This document shows, piece by piece, positions 34,594 to 46,548 of a DNA stretch of 64,000 bases. The stretch spans positions 15,884,866 to 15,948,865 of the forward strand of contig OY741264.1 of assembly GCA_963514095.1 (NCBI GenBank), in the 5' to 3' direction. A program made the position numbers and the translations under genes. This stretch comes from Eutrigla gurnardus (lineage: Eukaryota; Chordata; Actinopteri; Perciformes; Triglidae). Positions within the stretch are counted from its first letter, which is position 1; each line of letters opens with the position of its first letter. The notes beneath the pieces were generated by a model. It saw nothing but the letters and a program-made list of their open reading frames with translations. It did no database searches and was not told the origin of the DNA.

Positions 34594-35016
34594 CTGAAAA
34601 ATTTGTTTTCAAATTCGTGCATAAACAGCAAAAGGAAGAAGAAAAATAATGGAAAATAAATAAATGAATGAATTGTCCGAATGCAAAATTAACTGATTTT
34701 GCTGCAGAAAAGTGTCTTTAGGAAAAAAGAAAAAAAAAAGAAAAAAAAAGGTGTCTTTAGGTGGAACAGTCTTGCCCTGTAGTGCCCAAGGCCAAGGCAC
34801 AGCTAGCGCGTTAGCAGCTTGCTAACGCAATGAGCAGCTACCAGTAAAAAAGATTTCAGTCACATGTTGTTATTTACAACGGTTACGATTAAATAACAGA
34901 CATATACCATAGACCTGTTGTACCTTCGTGGTCGAGATTATACCTAATGGTGACCTTACGTCTTACCGGAGCTGCCATGGTGTTGTGTAACAGTATACTT
35001 AGCCTAGCCGGCTAAG

Positions 35017-35847
35017 CTAGTTGGGCCTCGGGCTCTGTTTGTAGCTTGAGGCGAACGCCGCGGCCTCTTCTGGGGAGGAGAACCTCTTCTTTGTCCCGCC
35101 GTTGAGTGTTACCTGGAGGCGAGCCGGGAAGAGTAGCGAGGGCCTGAGGGAGAGGTTATACAGTTCTGCCATCACCGACCGGTATTTTGCGCGTTCTTCA
35201 GCCACCTCCGGAGCGTAATCCTCGAAGATCTGGACGGGGGCTCCTTGATATTGTAGATTCCCTCTTCTTTTGCGGGCTTCTCGTATGATTAAGTCCTTAA
35301 TCTGGTAGCGGTGCAGGCGGATAATCACAGGCCGCGGCCTTGAACCTGGTTGTGGCTTGGCAGTTAGCGCCCTGTGCGCTCAGTCGAGTTCGGGAGGGGA
35401 TTCTAGGATCTCCTCTCCGAATAGTTTAACAAGCAGCTTCGAGAAAAACATGGTGGGTGTTGGCCCCTCGATTGATTCTGGAAGGCCGATGATTCGGATA
35501 TTATTCCGGCGGCTCCGGCTCTCGAGGTCCGACGTCTTCGCTAGTAGCTTGCTGTTGCTATCAGCTAAAGCGACCACCCTCGCCTCCAGGGCCAGAATAC
35601 GCTGGTCATCTGACTCGGCACTAGTTTCCAGTGAAACGATACGCTGTCCATGATCTGACAAAGTGGTCTGCATTTTCTCCAGTCTTGACTCCAGGGCAGC
35701 GAAGGAGTTTTTAAGATCATCCGCCATGCTAGCTCTGTGTTTTTCCAGCAGACCTTGGATGCTAGCAAAGCACGAGCTCGTGTTAGCGCAGGGACTTGGA
35801 GGAGCTTCATTGACGTTTTTCTTTGTCGGTTTCGTTGCTTTTGACAT
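35017..35847 (-). pseudogene. L1-type ORF1 RNA-binding protein
   Basis: A 276-residue frame. Residues about 30-120 form a long coiled coil (SIQGLLEKHRASMADDLKNS, then FAALESRLEKMQTTLSDHGQ and further heptads). Then comes the RRM-like start SRRNNIRIIGLPE, and the C-terminal domain carries IIRLHRYQIKDLIIREARKR, IFEDYAPEVAEERAKY and FPARLQVTLNGGTKKRFSSP. This is the L1 ORF1p (Transposase_22) architecture: trimerising coil, RRM, C-terminal domain, an RNA chaperone for the element. A single TGA (35380-35382) interrupts LD-stop-AHRAL, where the family has LDRAHRAL; one CGA-to-TGA change explains it. The start Met (35845-35847) is the first in frame and precedes a Lys-rich N-terminus. Confidence 0.92.
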
Positions 35848-36012
35848 TATTCTTGGTTACACAATGTTAAACTGAGTTTATAAAATATCAAATCTTACTT
35901 GAGCTGTTGAGGGTATAAGAAAAATATGGGATTTTTGCGAAGTTGAGTCGCGGGGGACGGAGACTACGCTGCTCTCACATGCTCACCAAACCGGAAGTCC
36001 GAATGCAGTTTT

Positions 36013-39000
36013 AATGATGTGGTCTTTTAGTTGCTGATTCTTTATAGACAAGAGGCTTAGTGGTTATAAATAATTGCAAATGTTGTTGTTTTTTTTACCA
36101 GTCATACATCTGCAGCTGCCATGATACTATCTGATACATTTTTAATGTGTCATGCATAATTTGAAGGAGCTATAAATTAAATCCAGAGTTGCCTCTAAAT
36201 GGCTGAAAAATGGCAACTAGCTGTGCAAGCCATGCTAACAGCGTTAGCTCCGTCAGCACTGGTGCAGATGTTAAAGGTCACATTGATAACACACCAGGGC
36301 GACCTGGCTCCTGCAAGAACACCATCCCACCACTGGGGTAGAGACGATGGTACCAGTGGTAACAACAGCATCAGCACAATATGAGTACCACTCTTCCACG
36401 CATTCCAGGCCCATGGTGAGCAGCAGCGATCAGCTAGCCAGAGGGAGATGAGCACAAGGGACTTACTTCATTCTCTTATTAGACTTTACAGTTGTAAGTA
36501 CAGAACACTGAACACTAGTTGGGTAATAGCTGGGCTTATTGTGAGGTTGATAAATAGTTCAACAAGGTAAATTCTGTTTGCTGGGAAAATAAAATGACAT
36601 GTGTAAAATGACACGTACAATGCAGGATAATAAAAGATAAATGGCTTGTAATTATTTGAAATTGTTAACGTAACTGTAATATACAGTCTAAGTGTATATA
36701 ATGTTATTTGAAATTCTGGTGTTCAAACCTGTAAAAATTGTCTATTAGCTGACTCACACATCAGAAAAGCACTATCAAATGCACAACTACAATCAAGTCA
36801 AATTCTCGAGTTCAGGAGCTGAGCTGCGTGAATCTTGACTTGGTCTGAAGACTACAGTCTGTGGCTCCTGGGAGATGAACACAGCACCCCGCAACAAACT
36901 AATGACCCAGAGGCAGAGGTGGATATGAATATGAAAGACATTCTTATCCTCTCATTGGATCCTCATCTTCTTGACAAAAAAAAAAAATCAGAGCTGCTTT
37001 CCGGAGCTTCTAGCTTCTAACTAGCGAGGCGCCATCCCCGCTTTACTCGGCTCATGATCAGGTATTCTTCGCTGCTGGTCTCACATTTAATTGATTCTGT
37101 GCACCAGACCAACATGTTGACAAATTGTAAAAACAGTAGGCTGTCCAATTAATGATTGGTTGGTTATAGGTCAACAAAATTATGCATTTGCCTTCATAGT
37201 CAGGTCTTTGTCATTCTGGGGAAACAAGCTTTTGATAAGAAAAAGGGAAGATATCTCAGTGTTTCCTCCCCCAAACTGTCCATTCTGTTTCCGTCAATGT
37301 AACAATGTTACTACAACGGTAAATCAGTGGACTACAGGTTTTATGACTGGGTGTTACGAGACTATAAATGTCACAGTCCATGTTGCAGACAAAGTGGATG
37401 ATTTCATTTTAAAAGTGACTACTTTAGCAGCTAGTTTAGCTGTCTGAACACCATGTTAATTCATAAAAAATACATGTAATCTAAATGACATATGCGCAAT
37501 AGAAGCATTGTATCTGCTGAGAGTCATCACCTTAAGTAGAGTACATTATAACAATGCTGCTTAATGTTCAGTCAACACGGTCTTCAAGCTTCTACCTGCT
37601 GAATTATGATATGACAAGCCTTATTTGGTGGAAGTAGGTATAAACAAAAAGTGTACTCTGACTGATGTGGCTGTTTTCAGGCTGACGTTAAGCACAGACA
37701 TTAAGCCCTTAAGCACAAATTGAGAAGTAGCCTTAAATCACTTAGTGACAGTTCTTATTAGCTTCTGCAATAGGAGGAGGATCTACAATTCATGCAGGTG
37801 TTTTCACTCTGTCAGCGACTTAACGTTCTCAGACCTCTATCAGCAGACAGAAATTCTCTGTCAAGGAAGACAAATAACCAACTACAGAGAAAGCAGAAAA
37901 GGAGACAATATATGGAAGTGGTAATCAATAAAAATAGCATTTAATCCATACGGCGGAAGGTAAAAAGGTACAAACATGTATCTTCTTGACTAGCTTCAAG
38001 GCCACACTGTCAACTAATGATACAAAGAAATATAGGTGGACATCAGCAAAAAAATAAGTTTGCAGTGATCGCTGTGACAGCTATATTGCACACAATGTCT
38101 ATCTGGGCAATGACAGCCTTACATGACAGAGGAGGTGAAGGAGGAGGAGAGTGAGGAGGACATACAGTGGCAGATAGGAATATGATGAAAGAAAATATAG
38201 TTCTAGAGCACATCAACAATTTATTTTTAGAGGATTTCCTTAAAACAAAAGAATGTGTCCTACTCACATTCTAAAAGTTCTAACCCGTGAAGATGTAGGT
38301 TTTTTTTATTATTATTATTTTCTAATACTTTTTGTTACCATTTGAGAAGATCCTCGTTGAGCCATCATGACATTCTTCGTTCCATTTTGTCCCTGGACAA
38401 GTACAAGCAACCTGTGTAATGCTAAATCAGTTGGGTACTGTTTTAAGACTTTTATACATTCTAAATACTGTTTCTGTAATTAATGAGAAATTAATGTGGA
38501 TGTCCAATCAGTTCGCAGTATTGCCGACAGTGCCAACAAGTACCAGAATGCATTTCACACAAGATGCACCTAGGCCTACTTATGAAGGTAATTAAATGAA
38601 AGCACAGATGCTCCGTTTTCCAAACCAGCGTGAAACAAAATGACAACAACTATTATTTCCACATTATCAATTGCAGTACATTACAACTTACAGCTCTGCT
38701 CCTTCTGTGTTTTCCTTCCACAATAAAAGCACAACTTACATAATACGTAATTCACTCAGGATTTTGCGAAGAGGCAATGCTACAATATAGCTTACAATAG
38801 TGTTAATTGACAAAAAAATGTGTCCTTCCAACCCCGCTGGTCTTGGTTTTCTATTCCAGTTCATCTTCAGGATCCTGAAAAAAGTCTCCACTTTCTCCAC
38901 CCCCTGTCTAAGTGAGAAGTAAAACTTTTACATAAAGGAAAGCACACACGTTCTCACTAGGTCTTGCCGTTGGCTACAGCATTCAACAAAAATGACCCCG

Positions 39001-40315
39001 GCTGACATTATTTTGTTCTAGTTTGCAAATCAAGAGAAGAGAAAAAAAATAAGTTCAAATTAGCGCCATGTAGAGAACAGCGCCGCCTGAAGGCACTGGA
39101 TGCAGGAAGAACAGCACACACCGAGGAATGTATTGCTTGAATGGACTACATTTCCCATCAACACTGACTGGACATCCACATAAAATTTAAAGAAAGTAAA
39201 AAAATAACTATTTTGAGGATATACCCAGAGTGACAAACATTGTGCACCATCATGACATTAAGTGATTGACAGTGTAAAGTGCAAACACATACAATTCAGA
39301 CACACACATATATACACTGAGTCGTTCTCTGGAGTCCCTCAGGAAATGGCCATCGCTGTCAATTAGGATCATTCTGCACAGTGGCCAATATACTTTACTA
39401 CAGAAAAACCATTACGCCCTCTCCCTCTATTGCTTTCTCTGTCACACTCACACACAGAAAGAAAAACAATAAGACACACACACATATTATGAAAAGCGAA
39501 ACCTCATGGGACACTGAGGCACTGACAGCCCATACAACTTCACTGAGACTGAGGATGGTTTACAGGCACTTAAAGCTCTGGGAGCACAGTCAGACAATCC
39601 CACACACACTTTAATATATTTTAAATTCAATTGTGACTGTAGTATTGCTTTGTCAGCTCTGGACACTTGGAATAAATTCTGTTTAGATAAACGGACATTA
39701 AAGCTGCAATAAAGCAAGATTCCATGTCATAATGTACCCATATCATATATAAGCCTTAATCACAAGAGCAGCCAGCAACACATAGTGATGCCAGATAGAT
39801 CCACTCTGCTTGCAACAGTCCGGTCTCAACCCCCAGGGCATCAAATACTGATGCTAGGTCAGTGGCCCTCGGTGTCTTGATAATGATGTACAAGGCACCC
39901 TATAGTGTCTGTATAAAACACACCAGCTTTCAAGTAACTAGGATCTAAGTCAGCACAATTAATAATGAGAAGTCCACTAAAGCAGGACTTTTACTTTGTG
40001 GCCCATGTGAATCCAAAAGTTGAGTGATTTAACTGACAGAGTTATGTCACATGATGCTACGTCACTGGATCACCATGCTACGTAACAAGTGTGCTTAAGA
40101 CGTTTTATGACCTTAACCTAATCGCCATAGTTTAACAACTTTAACCACATGTTAAAATGTTCAGTCTGACTGTTTCATGTGAACCACACTTCGCAATGGT
40201 AACTGCCATTTCATTTCACAACGTTAACTAGCAACATTAACCATGATCGTTTCACAACATCAACCATGCATTTCAACGTTAACTATGATGGTTTTACAAC
40301 TGTCAGCTATCCCCA
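36013..40315. other. Long unrecognised stretch
   Basis: 4.3 kb with no convincing coding region, RNA gene or mobile element. Degenerate 'caacgttaaccatgat'-like motifs recur at 40195-40300. Old repeats may be present below recognition. Confidence 0.45.
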
Positions 40316-40318
40316 CCA

Positions 40319-41480
40319 AGGTCTTTATTATCCCAGAGGGGCAATTTGTAGTGCAGCCAGTAGAACAAACACAATGATCAGTGGACAGTAAAATAAAATA
40401 CAAACAATAAATAGTACATACAGTCATGTTAAGTTATTTAACAGGCCAGGAACAGCAGGGATGACTGAGATATAAGTCTGCTCTCCCTGCACATAGGTAT
40501 CTGCAGCCTGATGGAAGCAACATAACCTCAACATTTGTTGGGTGATTGCCAGAATTGGACCTTTTTCCAAGAACCTGACCTTGTGAAGGTTTGGGAGGCC
40601 ATTTAGGGCAGTGCCTGCTATTTTGCTGCACACTCTCACAATACCCTGCAGTCCGTTTTTGCTTTTCAGGGTCAGTTATCCATACCAACACAAAAGAAAA
40701 AGTAAAACCAGATTTGATAAAATAACTGAGCTTTCAATAAAAAAACACATGCACTGGTGAGCTTTCCTACATGTGATACTCAAAGGTCAGTTTATCATCA
40801 ATTACTTTGCAGATATATTTGTGCTACTTTATGTGCTTCAACTGCCTGACCATTTATCCCCACAGGAGAGAAAGGTTTTGGCTTGCTTTTGGCGACATTC
40901 ATTATCTCAAAAAGATGACTTACACCAGTTATTAGAATCTGTCAAAGGGCCATGGTCAGGGTCATCAGTGCTTAAAAAAAACACAATGACAGAATCCTCG
41001 GCAAACTTAGCAATGTTGGCTTTGATATGCATTGGTGTATAAAACAAATAAAAGAGGAGAGAGGACAAACCTCGGCAGTGAATCAGTGGGGATGAGAACA
41101 CCGTTAACCTTCACACATTGAAAACAGTTAAAAAAAACACCAGACAACATATCAGTCCAGGATCAATGTTGTGGATTGCTCTGTAACCTTTCTGTGAAAA
41201 TGTGCGGCTGGCTGCAGTTAAACATAGAAAATATCCATACAAAATAAAGGCACAACATTTTAGCTCCCTCTAAATGTGCTGGAATCAAATTCACTTAGCA
41301 TATGGCATCATCAACACCCCTACACATGACCTATAGGTAAATTGGAGTGGGTCCAAATTAGTTTGACCAGCGTTCAGAAGCCAATCCTTCACAATCCTGT
41401 CAAATGATTTCATGATCAGGTGTGATCAGAGTGCCAGAGACACATTCAGCCACCTTGAAGCTATATTCATCAACTCAGAT
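40319..41480 (-). mobile_element. Rex1-like LINE fragment
   Basis: On the minus strand, 41410-41335 reads LIMKSFDRIVKDWLLNAGQT then NLDPLQFTYR, a finger/palm block of reverse transcriptase. At 41090-41025 it reads LSPLLFVLYTNAYQS (family: VLSPLLFxLYT), and at 41010-40980 IAKFAEDSVIV, where the catalytic FADDS/YADDS reads AEDS (one catalytic Asp lost). LLSTDDPDHGP-type residues follow. The 3' end is the plus-strand tail 'ttattatcccagaggggcaa' (40324-40343), which on the minus strand is the CCCCTCTGGGATAATAAAG tail I associate with Rex1/Babar-like fish LINEs. The fragment is 5'-truncated and frame-broken, thus dead. Confidence 0.72.
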
Positions 41481-42057
41481 TAATTAATGGAATTAAACAT
41501 TTCATGTTTTTCCCCACATTATATATAACCACATACTTTTAGTAGCTATTACGTAGCTTCCTTGTTCATACTGTATGTACACTACACCATATTGGGCTGT
41601 GTTTTTTTCCATTTATTAATCTTTTAGTAGCAATGGTCCTTGCTCTTAAAAGGAAACTGAAATATGAAGACCTGCATGCCTGATTACGTTATAATTGCCC
41701 TCTCTTACTAAAGTACATTGACAAACACATTCAATATTTTCATTACTTTAAAAGTCCTCAATGTTTAAAGATTGGGTATGTAATCCTGTTCAGAAACCCT
41801 TTTTGTTATACTGGGTGAAATGGCCCGTCTAATTTCAGAGGGATCAGTACATTATGTCATCAGGAAAAGGAACGGAATTAAACAGAGCTCTGTGGCCGCC
41901 GTGGGACTGAGAAAACAAACAACCAATCTGCGCCCCTCGCACCGAAGGGTGCGGATTGGTCGGAGTAAACAAACCAATCAGATGCCTTCATGTCTAGTTC
42001 TGCACCCGCCCTCCCCGCCTAAGCGCGAGTGCACAGCCTTCACGTTTCACTGATGGC

Positions 42058-42077
42058 GGGGGGGGGGGGGGGGGGGG
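42058..42077. repeat. Poly-G tract
   Basis: Twenty consecutive G bases. Confidence 0.97.
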
Positions 42078-42289
42078 ACTTAGAGAAGGCAGGAGGAGGT
42101 GCTATTTTCAAATCTTGCTAGCTCTCTTGCTAGCTTTCCAACATTATATACCCCAGCTTTAATACGTATTATAACCTATGCAGTTTTAACGCAAGAACTT
42201 TTGTACGTAATGCATTATATAATGCAATACAACACCACACTGCGCTGCTTTTGGTTGTTGTTTCCAGTCGAAAAGCAACAAGGGAAGAA

Positions 42290-42370
42290 ATGTAAGTCTC
42301 CATCGCTTCCCTAATGATGAGAAGAGAAGAAAGCTGTGGGAATTTGCTTGTGGACTAATACAACTTCCTT
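42290..42370 (+). pseudogene. THAP zinc-finger remnant
   Basis: The frame beginning near 42292 reads VSLHRFPNDEKRRKLWEFAC followed by GLIQLP. This matches the THAP core, where a His-x-Phe-Pro segment and a conserved Trp follow the first Cys pair. The upstream Cys part should lie just before 42290 but is in another frame or decayed. THAP modules bind DNA and are used by transposases to recognise their ends. It could instead be a host THAP gene fragment, but the adjoining transposase-like pieces favour a transposon. Confidence 0.65.
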
Positions 42371-42950
42371 AAAACATGGGGTTGTTTTCGCACCACTTCC
42401 TCTCCTGATGAGGAGACACTGGATGCTCTCCTCCTAGGATGTTAAACCCGCTCCTTCAGTTGAAGACCCTGTATCGAACCATTGGACATAACCCTGATCA
42501 TGGAACAACCTCACAACACCACTTCCGACGGTCCAGCAATCTGGAAGTGTACAATCCAAGCAAGACAGATGCAGACAGATCTGACTGATGTCAGATACAC
42601 CGGTACATTGGCCAGCAGATGTGCATTTTCTGTTAACCACAAAACATATTTACACTGGTAAACATAACATTTTCTTGAATAAACATGGAGAGGACGACTG
42701 TCAGTCCCAAGATCTGTTCATGGAATTTGGCAAGGAGAGTCAGTCACGGTACAGACAAACAGATCTGGAATGCAAGTTCATCTGAGCCTTCTCAAAGCAC
42801 CCAGGATTCGCAAGCTTCAACTGACACCCATCCAGGAGATAGGCTTTTCTAGTTTTCGATGGACAATTAAAACAATTGCTTCAGCATTGTGTGACTCCTT
42901 GATTTTCAAGGAAGATATGGGGGGATGTCACAGTTGACACTAGAGCTCAC

Positions 42951-44010
42951 ATGTGCTTACAGCTGAGATGGCAGTCTCAGCCTACTGCGAGTGGGACTAA
43001 AGGGGCAGGAAACCTGCTTTTGGCAGCATCTGTTTTCTTCAGTGGCATCCATTTTGCAAAATTTGAATGGTTCTATAGTAAAATCAACCTAAACACTGAA
43101 CACGGAAGAAGTTTGTGTGGACCAAAGAGCACAGTGCACTGCCATGAAATTACGAGAAGCCAAAGCTGTGCTCTGGAGATGGCCAGTGCGACTCTGAAGG
43201 CCAAATACTTCACATACACATTATAGGAATTGCATAGCCAAACGTAAGTGGACTTCAAGGTTATTAGCAGCACCCAAGTTTCAAGCTCTAATACAATGAA
43301 AAGCAAAGGTGTTAAGGAAGCTTTTACAACCATGCAAGAACATTAAATATGTATGATGAGGACACCCATATTGGAGGGAGATGTGTTGAAAGAAAAGTCA
43401 TTAATACATCATGTTAACAACCGACATCACTGGCTGACACATCATCACTTAAGGTATGTTCATAGAAGTCTTACAAAAAGTTCACCTTAATGCAATGTGG
43501 TAGCTGCTAGGAATAACACTGCTGCCACTTTACTGTGCCAGTTTCTATTCTTATGTTTTTTAATGTACATCATGATTTATTTATGTTACCTTCTATAATT
43601 ATCTGTAGTAATTCATGTCTTTGTCCTGCTGCAACAACATAATTTCCCAGTTTGGGATTATTTATTGTATATCTTAATCTATTTCAGATGTACCACTCAA
43701 TGTACCCGAAATACCTTCCAAAGAGAATCCATTTTGGATATGATGTGATGATCCACGCCTCCCTGCTGGCTGGAGTTGATGCGATGATCCACGCCTCCAT
43801 GCTGGCTGCTCTGGATCATAACAACCATGCGAACAGGGAACAGGTGGGTGAACTATAATTATTCCTCTCCACTCTGAGCACTGTCACTGGATATTGTACA
43901 TCAAACCCTGCCTGACATCTTTTCTTCATTTTTAACCTTTTTTTTTTAAAATTGTGTTCTCTTTTTGAACAGGCTGTTTTTCAAGAGCTGTTGGTAAACC
44001 CGAGGCCAAA
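42951..44010 (+). pseudogene. Transposase body fragments of the THAP transposon
   Basis: First piece (42960-43090): LRWQSQPTASGTKGAGNLLL then AASVFFSGIHFAKFEWF, a block found in a family of THAP-containing transposase-like proteins in fish. Second piece (43680-43850): MYHSMYPKYLPKRIHFGYDV then MIHASLLAGVDAMIHASMLA and ALDHNNHANREQ, the C-terminal block of the same family. A 39-bp in-frame tandem duplication inside it doubles the IHAS-LLA segment. The sequence ends at a splice-donor-like 'caggtgggt', and homology seems to resume after a short gap at 43972 ('aggctgttttt'). Central catalytic motifs were not found. Family name uncertain. Confidence 0.6.
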
Positions 44011-44160
44011 TAGTCCACAAGAGAATCCGAGCAAGATCAGTGACTGTTCAGCAGGACTGTGACTACATGGTGGCTATGATGGCAGATGTTCTCTCCTCTG
44101 TGTCTGATTCAGCCCGGGGTATGGACATGAGTGTGGCCCGAACACACACCAAGTTAACTT

Positions 44161-45209
44161 GCATTTTAATTCTAGTCAAGAGGTTTTAAAAACTAATGTT
44201 GTTGAGCTGTGCATAACCCACACTCCTGATAAAATATATTTAAATGTGAACTATACAGTTAAACTATCATTAAAATGTCTTCATGCTTCATCTGCTTCTG
44301 TATTATCCGTATCAACATCTTCAAACCCTGATAGATTCCACTTGGTTCAGAGTAGACATTTTATCATTTTGTTCACTGCACATGATGGAATGACTCTGCG
44401 GATTCTTCTCCCCAGCCTGCCGTGCCATCCACCATGTAAATTGACGATAAGACCTAAATCCAGAATCTTCTAAATAAATAGACTGTCAGGTTATAAAATC
44501 ATTATACAAGTTGTTTGCCTGAACCTGTAAAAGTACTTAAGCCTTTACACGAAAGGCACAGTCCAATTTAATAATCACTTGTAGAGTATACCGGGTGCCA
44601 AGGCAAACTAAACAACCCTCACAGTCCTCCACTATTTTGATTTAAAGGCATGCAACCAAGCAGGAAAGTAATATTTTAAATTCAGATGACACGTGACAAA
44701 CTAGTGTTTTTCATCAGTAATGATTGATGCCGTACAAAATACAGAATGTGATCAATATAAAAATACTGTCTATTGATGACTGGGTTCTGATTTGGGACAG
44801 CAATCTCCCGGTCATGGAAGTTTATGAGGGCAACCCACATGGTGATTGAGGCAAACTGCTTCAAGGTTCTGAAGCGCTGTGATGCTGGGAATATCTATAA
44901 ATATAGCCAAACTGTACTGTATATTATCATAATGTATAAACTCGCCTCCTCACCTCTCAGACTTCTTCATTTTGATTTTGAGAGTAATGTCTTCAAATCG
45001 AAAAGGTTTAACAGAAGACATGTTTATCTCTTAGCAACAAGAGAATGCGACCGGACTGGGTGGGACCATTTGATGTTACTACCCAGGCTGCATTGCCACG
45101 TAAACAACTATGGTGGCCTACAAGGGTAGCCTAAATACCTTTTCTGATTTCAAAACTAGGACAGTCTAGTGTGTTTTTGATAATACATTTTCAAAAGTGA
45201 CGTTAAAGG
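44161..45209. other. Unrecognised stretch
   Basis: No identifiable gene; parts may belong to the preceding transposon relic, whose right end was not located. Confidence 0.4.
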
Positions 45210-46039
45210 TTATCTAATAGGGTTGTGAACGATAAACAGATGCGACCAGATATTCGGTTCAACAAGTGAGAGATACGGCTGCATCGGTAGCAGCCTCCTC
45301 AATCGATACGAATTATCAATTCCTAGATGAATCGGTTATAGAGTCATGGATCGGGTATCACAAGACTTTGAAGCGGTTGGCGGCATTACACCAGCGTCTC
45401 TGAAACAACGCGAGAGCTGAAGCTGCCCGCAAAACGCTGTAGCCGCCTAGCTGGTATGAGTGATAAACAAGGGACAACAAGGAAAATGGAGGAGGTGTAG
45501 AGTCGGGCGCAGCACAGGTAGGCTGCTGCGACGCTGCCGTGTGACCGCAGGCACTCCACGACCGCACGTGAGAGATGGATGGCTTTCAGTGTCAATCGCT
45601 TGTGTCTCAACTTGCGCCACAAGAGGCGGCCGCAGCATGGGTAGCGTCCACAACGCTGTCCTGTGACCGCCATCCAACGATTCAGCCAGACTTTTTTTTG
45701 GTCCACGTGTAAAAATAAATACATTGACATGTGAATTTGTTTTTTTGGGTTTTTTTTGCCAGTGCCATGCAGCCACAATGCTTGGGGATATGTGGTATTT
45801 TACATATTTGAAAATAAACTATTGTACTGTCACTTTCATAGGCTTCTTTATTTTATAAGATATCCACAACAAATATTAACAGTAGAATCAAATCGTATCG
45901 TTCTTACACTGTATGGAATCGATTCGAATCAAATCGGTCTGTAATAAAAGGATATCGTTTTTGAATCGAATCGTAACCTGTGTATCTAGATGCATATTGA
46001 ATCGTTTATTACAGAGAGATGTGCAACCCTATTATCTAA
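45210..46039. mobile_element. hAT non-autonomous element (element 45218-46031)
   Basis: The octamer 'ttatctaa' at 45210-45217 is repeated at 46032-46039. The ends 'tagggttgtgaacgat' and 'gatgtgcaaccct' plus 'a' form inverted repeats (8 of the outer 10 bases). The interior right part is full of 'gaatcgaatc' motifs (45885-46010), typical of this fish hAT family. Inside are two diverged copies of a GC-rich unit around 'cgctgccgtgtgaccgc' (about 45505-45550 and 45630-45670). The element is 814 bp with no transposase motif, so it depended on an outside hAT transposase. Confidence 0.88.
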
Positions 46040-46295
46040 TAATGCCTACATGTCAGGTAGGTCAGTCAGGGTTCCTTGAAATAACTTCACTGACAAATGT
46101 TAGATCCCAAAGTATTGACAGTTGAGTTGAATCAAATATAAATCCAATGAGACAAATTGAATGCAGCAAAATGCAGCCTCCACGACACAAACACACACAC
46201 ATACACATGTATACAGTAGATACACATAGCTACATCGCATCATTCTTGCATTTTCCACACTTTATAAGGCTTTCTTTTTCCGCTCTCTCGTTACC

Positions 46296-46302
<7 letters not shown>

Positions 46303-46365
<63 letters not shown>
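46303..46365. repeat. (TG)n microsatellite
   Basis: About 31 uninterrupted TG units. Confidence 0.98.
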
Positions 46366-46368
<3 letters not shown>

Positions 46369-46548
46369 TGAGTTAGGGAGTGTCACCACCAGAGTAAGCA
46401 TGCAGGGAATACTGTGGCACTTCTCGTTCACCAGTTTTAACTCAATAATATTAATATTGTTCAGGCTTATTATGGTTTAAAGTTTTACGTGGGGGAATAG
46501 TGTGTAATATACTCCAGAATACAAACAGTAACAATGGGAGAAGAAAAA

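Larger units (their letters stand above)
29059..36012 (-). mobile_element. Full-length L1/Tx1-clade LINE with 14-bp target duplication (element 29073-35998)
   Basis: The 14-mer 'ccgaatgcagtttt' is found at 29059-29072 and 35999-36012. Between them the minus strand reads 5' leader, ORF1 (35847-35017), a spacer, ORF2 (33357-29552), a 3' region rich in AAT repeats, an AATAAA signal (plus 'tttatt', about 29090) and a poly(A) tract (plus T-run next to 29073). This is the complete order of an L1-type retrotransposon. The copy is dead: ORF1 has one in-frame TGA and ORF2 has at least three TGA stops and two frame changes. The spacer holds a 559-bp TTAA MITE (34031-34589) inserted later. Clade assignment rests on the ORF1 type and the GTRQGCPLSPLLFALAIEPL style of the reverse transcriptase. 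Confidence 0.93.
41765..44160 (+). mobile_element. Decayed THAP-domain DNA transposon (possible Kolobok type)
   Basis: A TTAA at 41765-41768 is followed by 'agattgggtatgtaatcc', the left terminus I recall for this fish family. Downstream are a promoter-like GC-rich stretch, a THAP-domain exon (about 42290-42370), a middle transposase piece (42960-43090) and a C-terminal piece (43680-44010) in order on the plus strand. The right terminus was not found, so the end is an estimate. TTAA plus THAP suggests Kolobok. Other THAP-bearing families (P element, ISL2EU) cannot be excluded without a search. Stops and frame changes throughout show it is dead. Confidence 0.6.
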
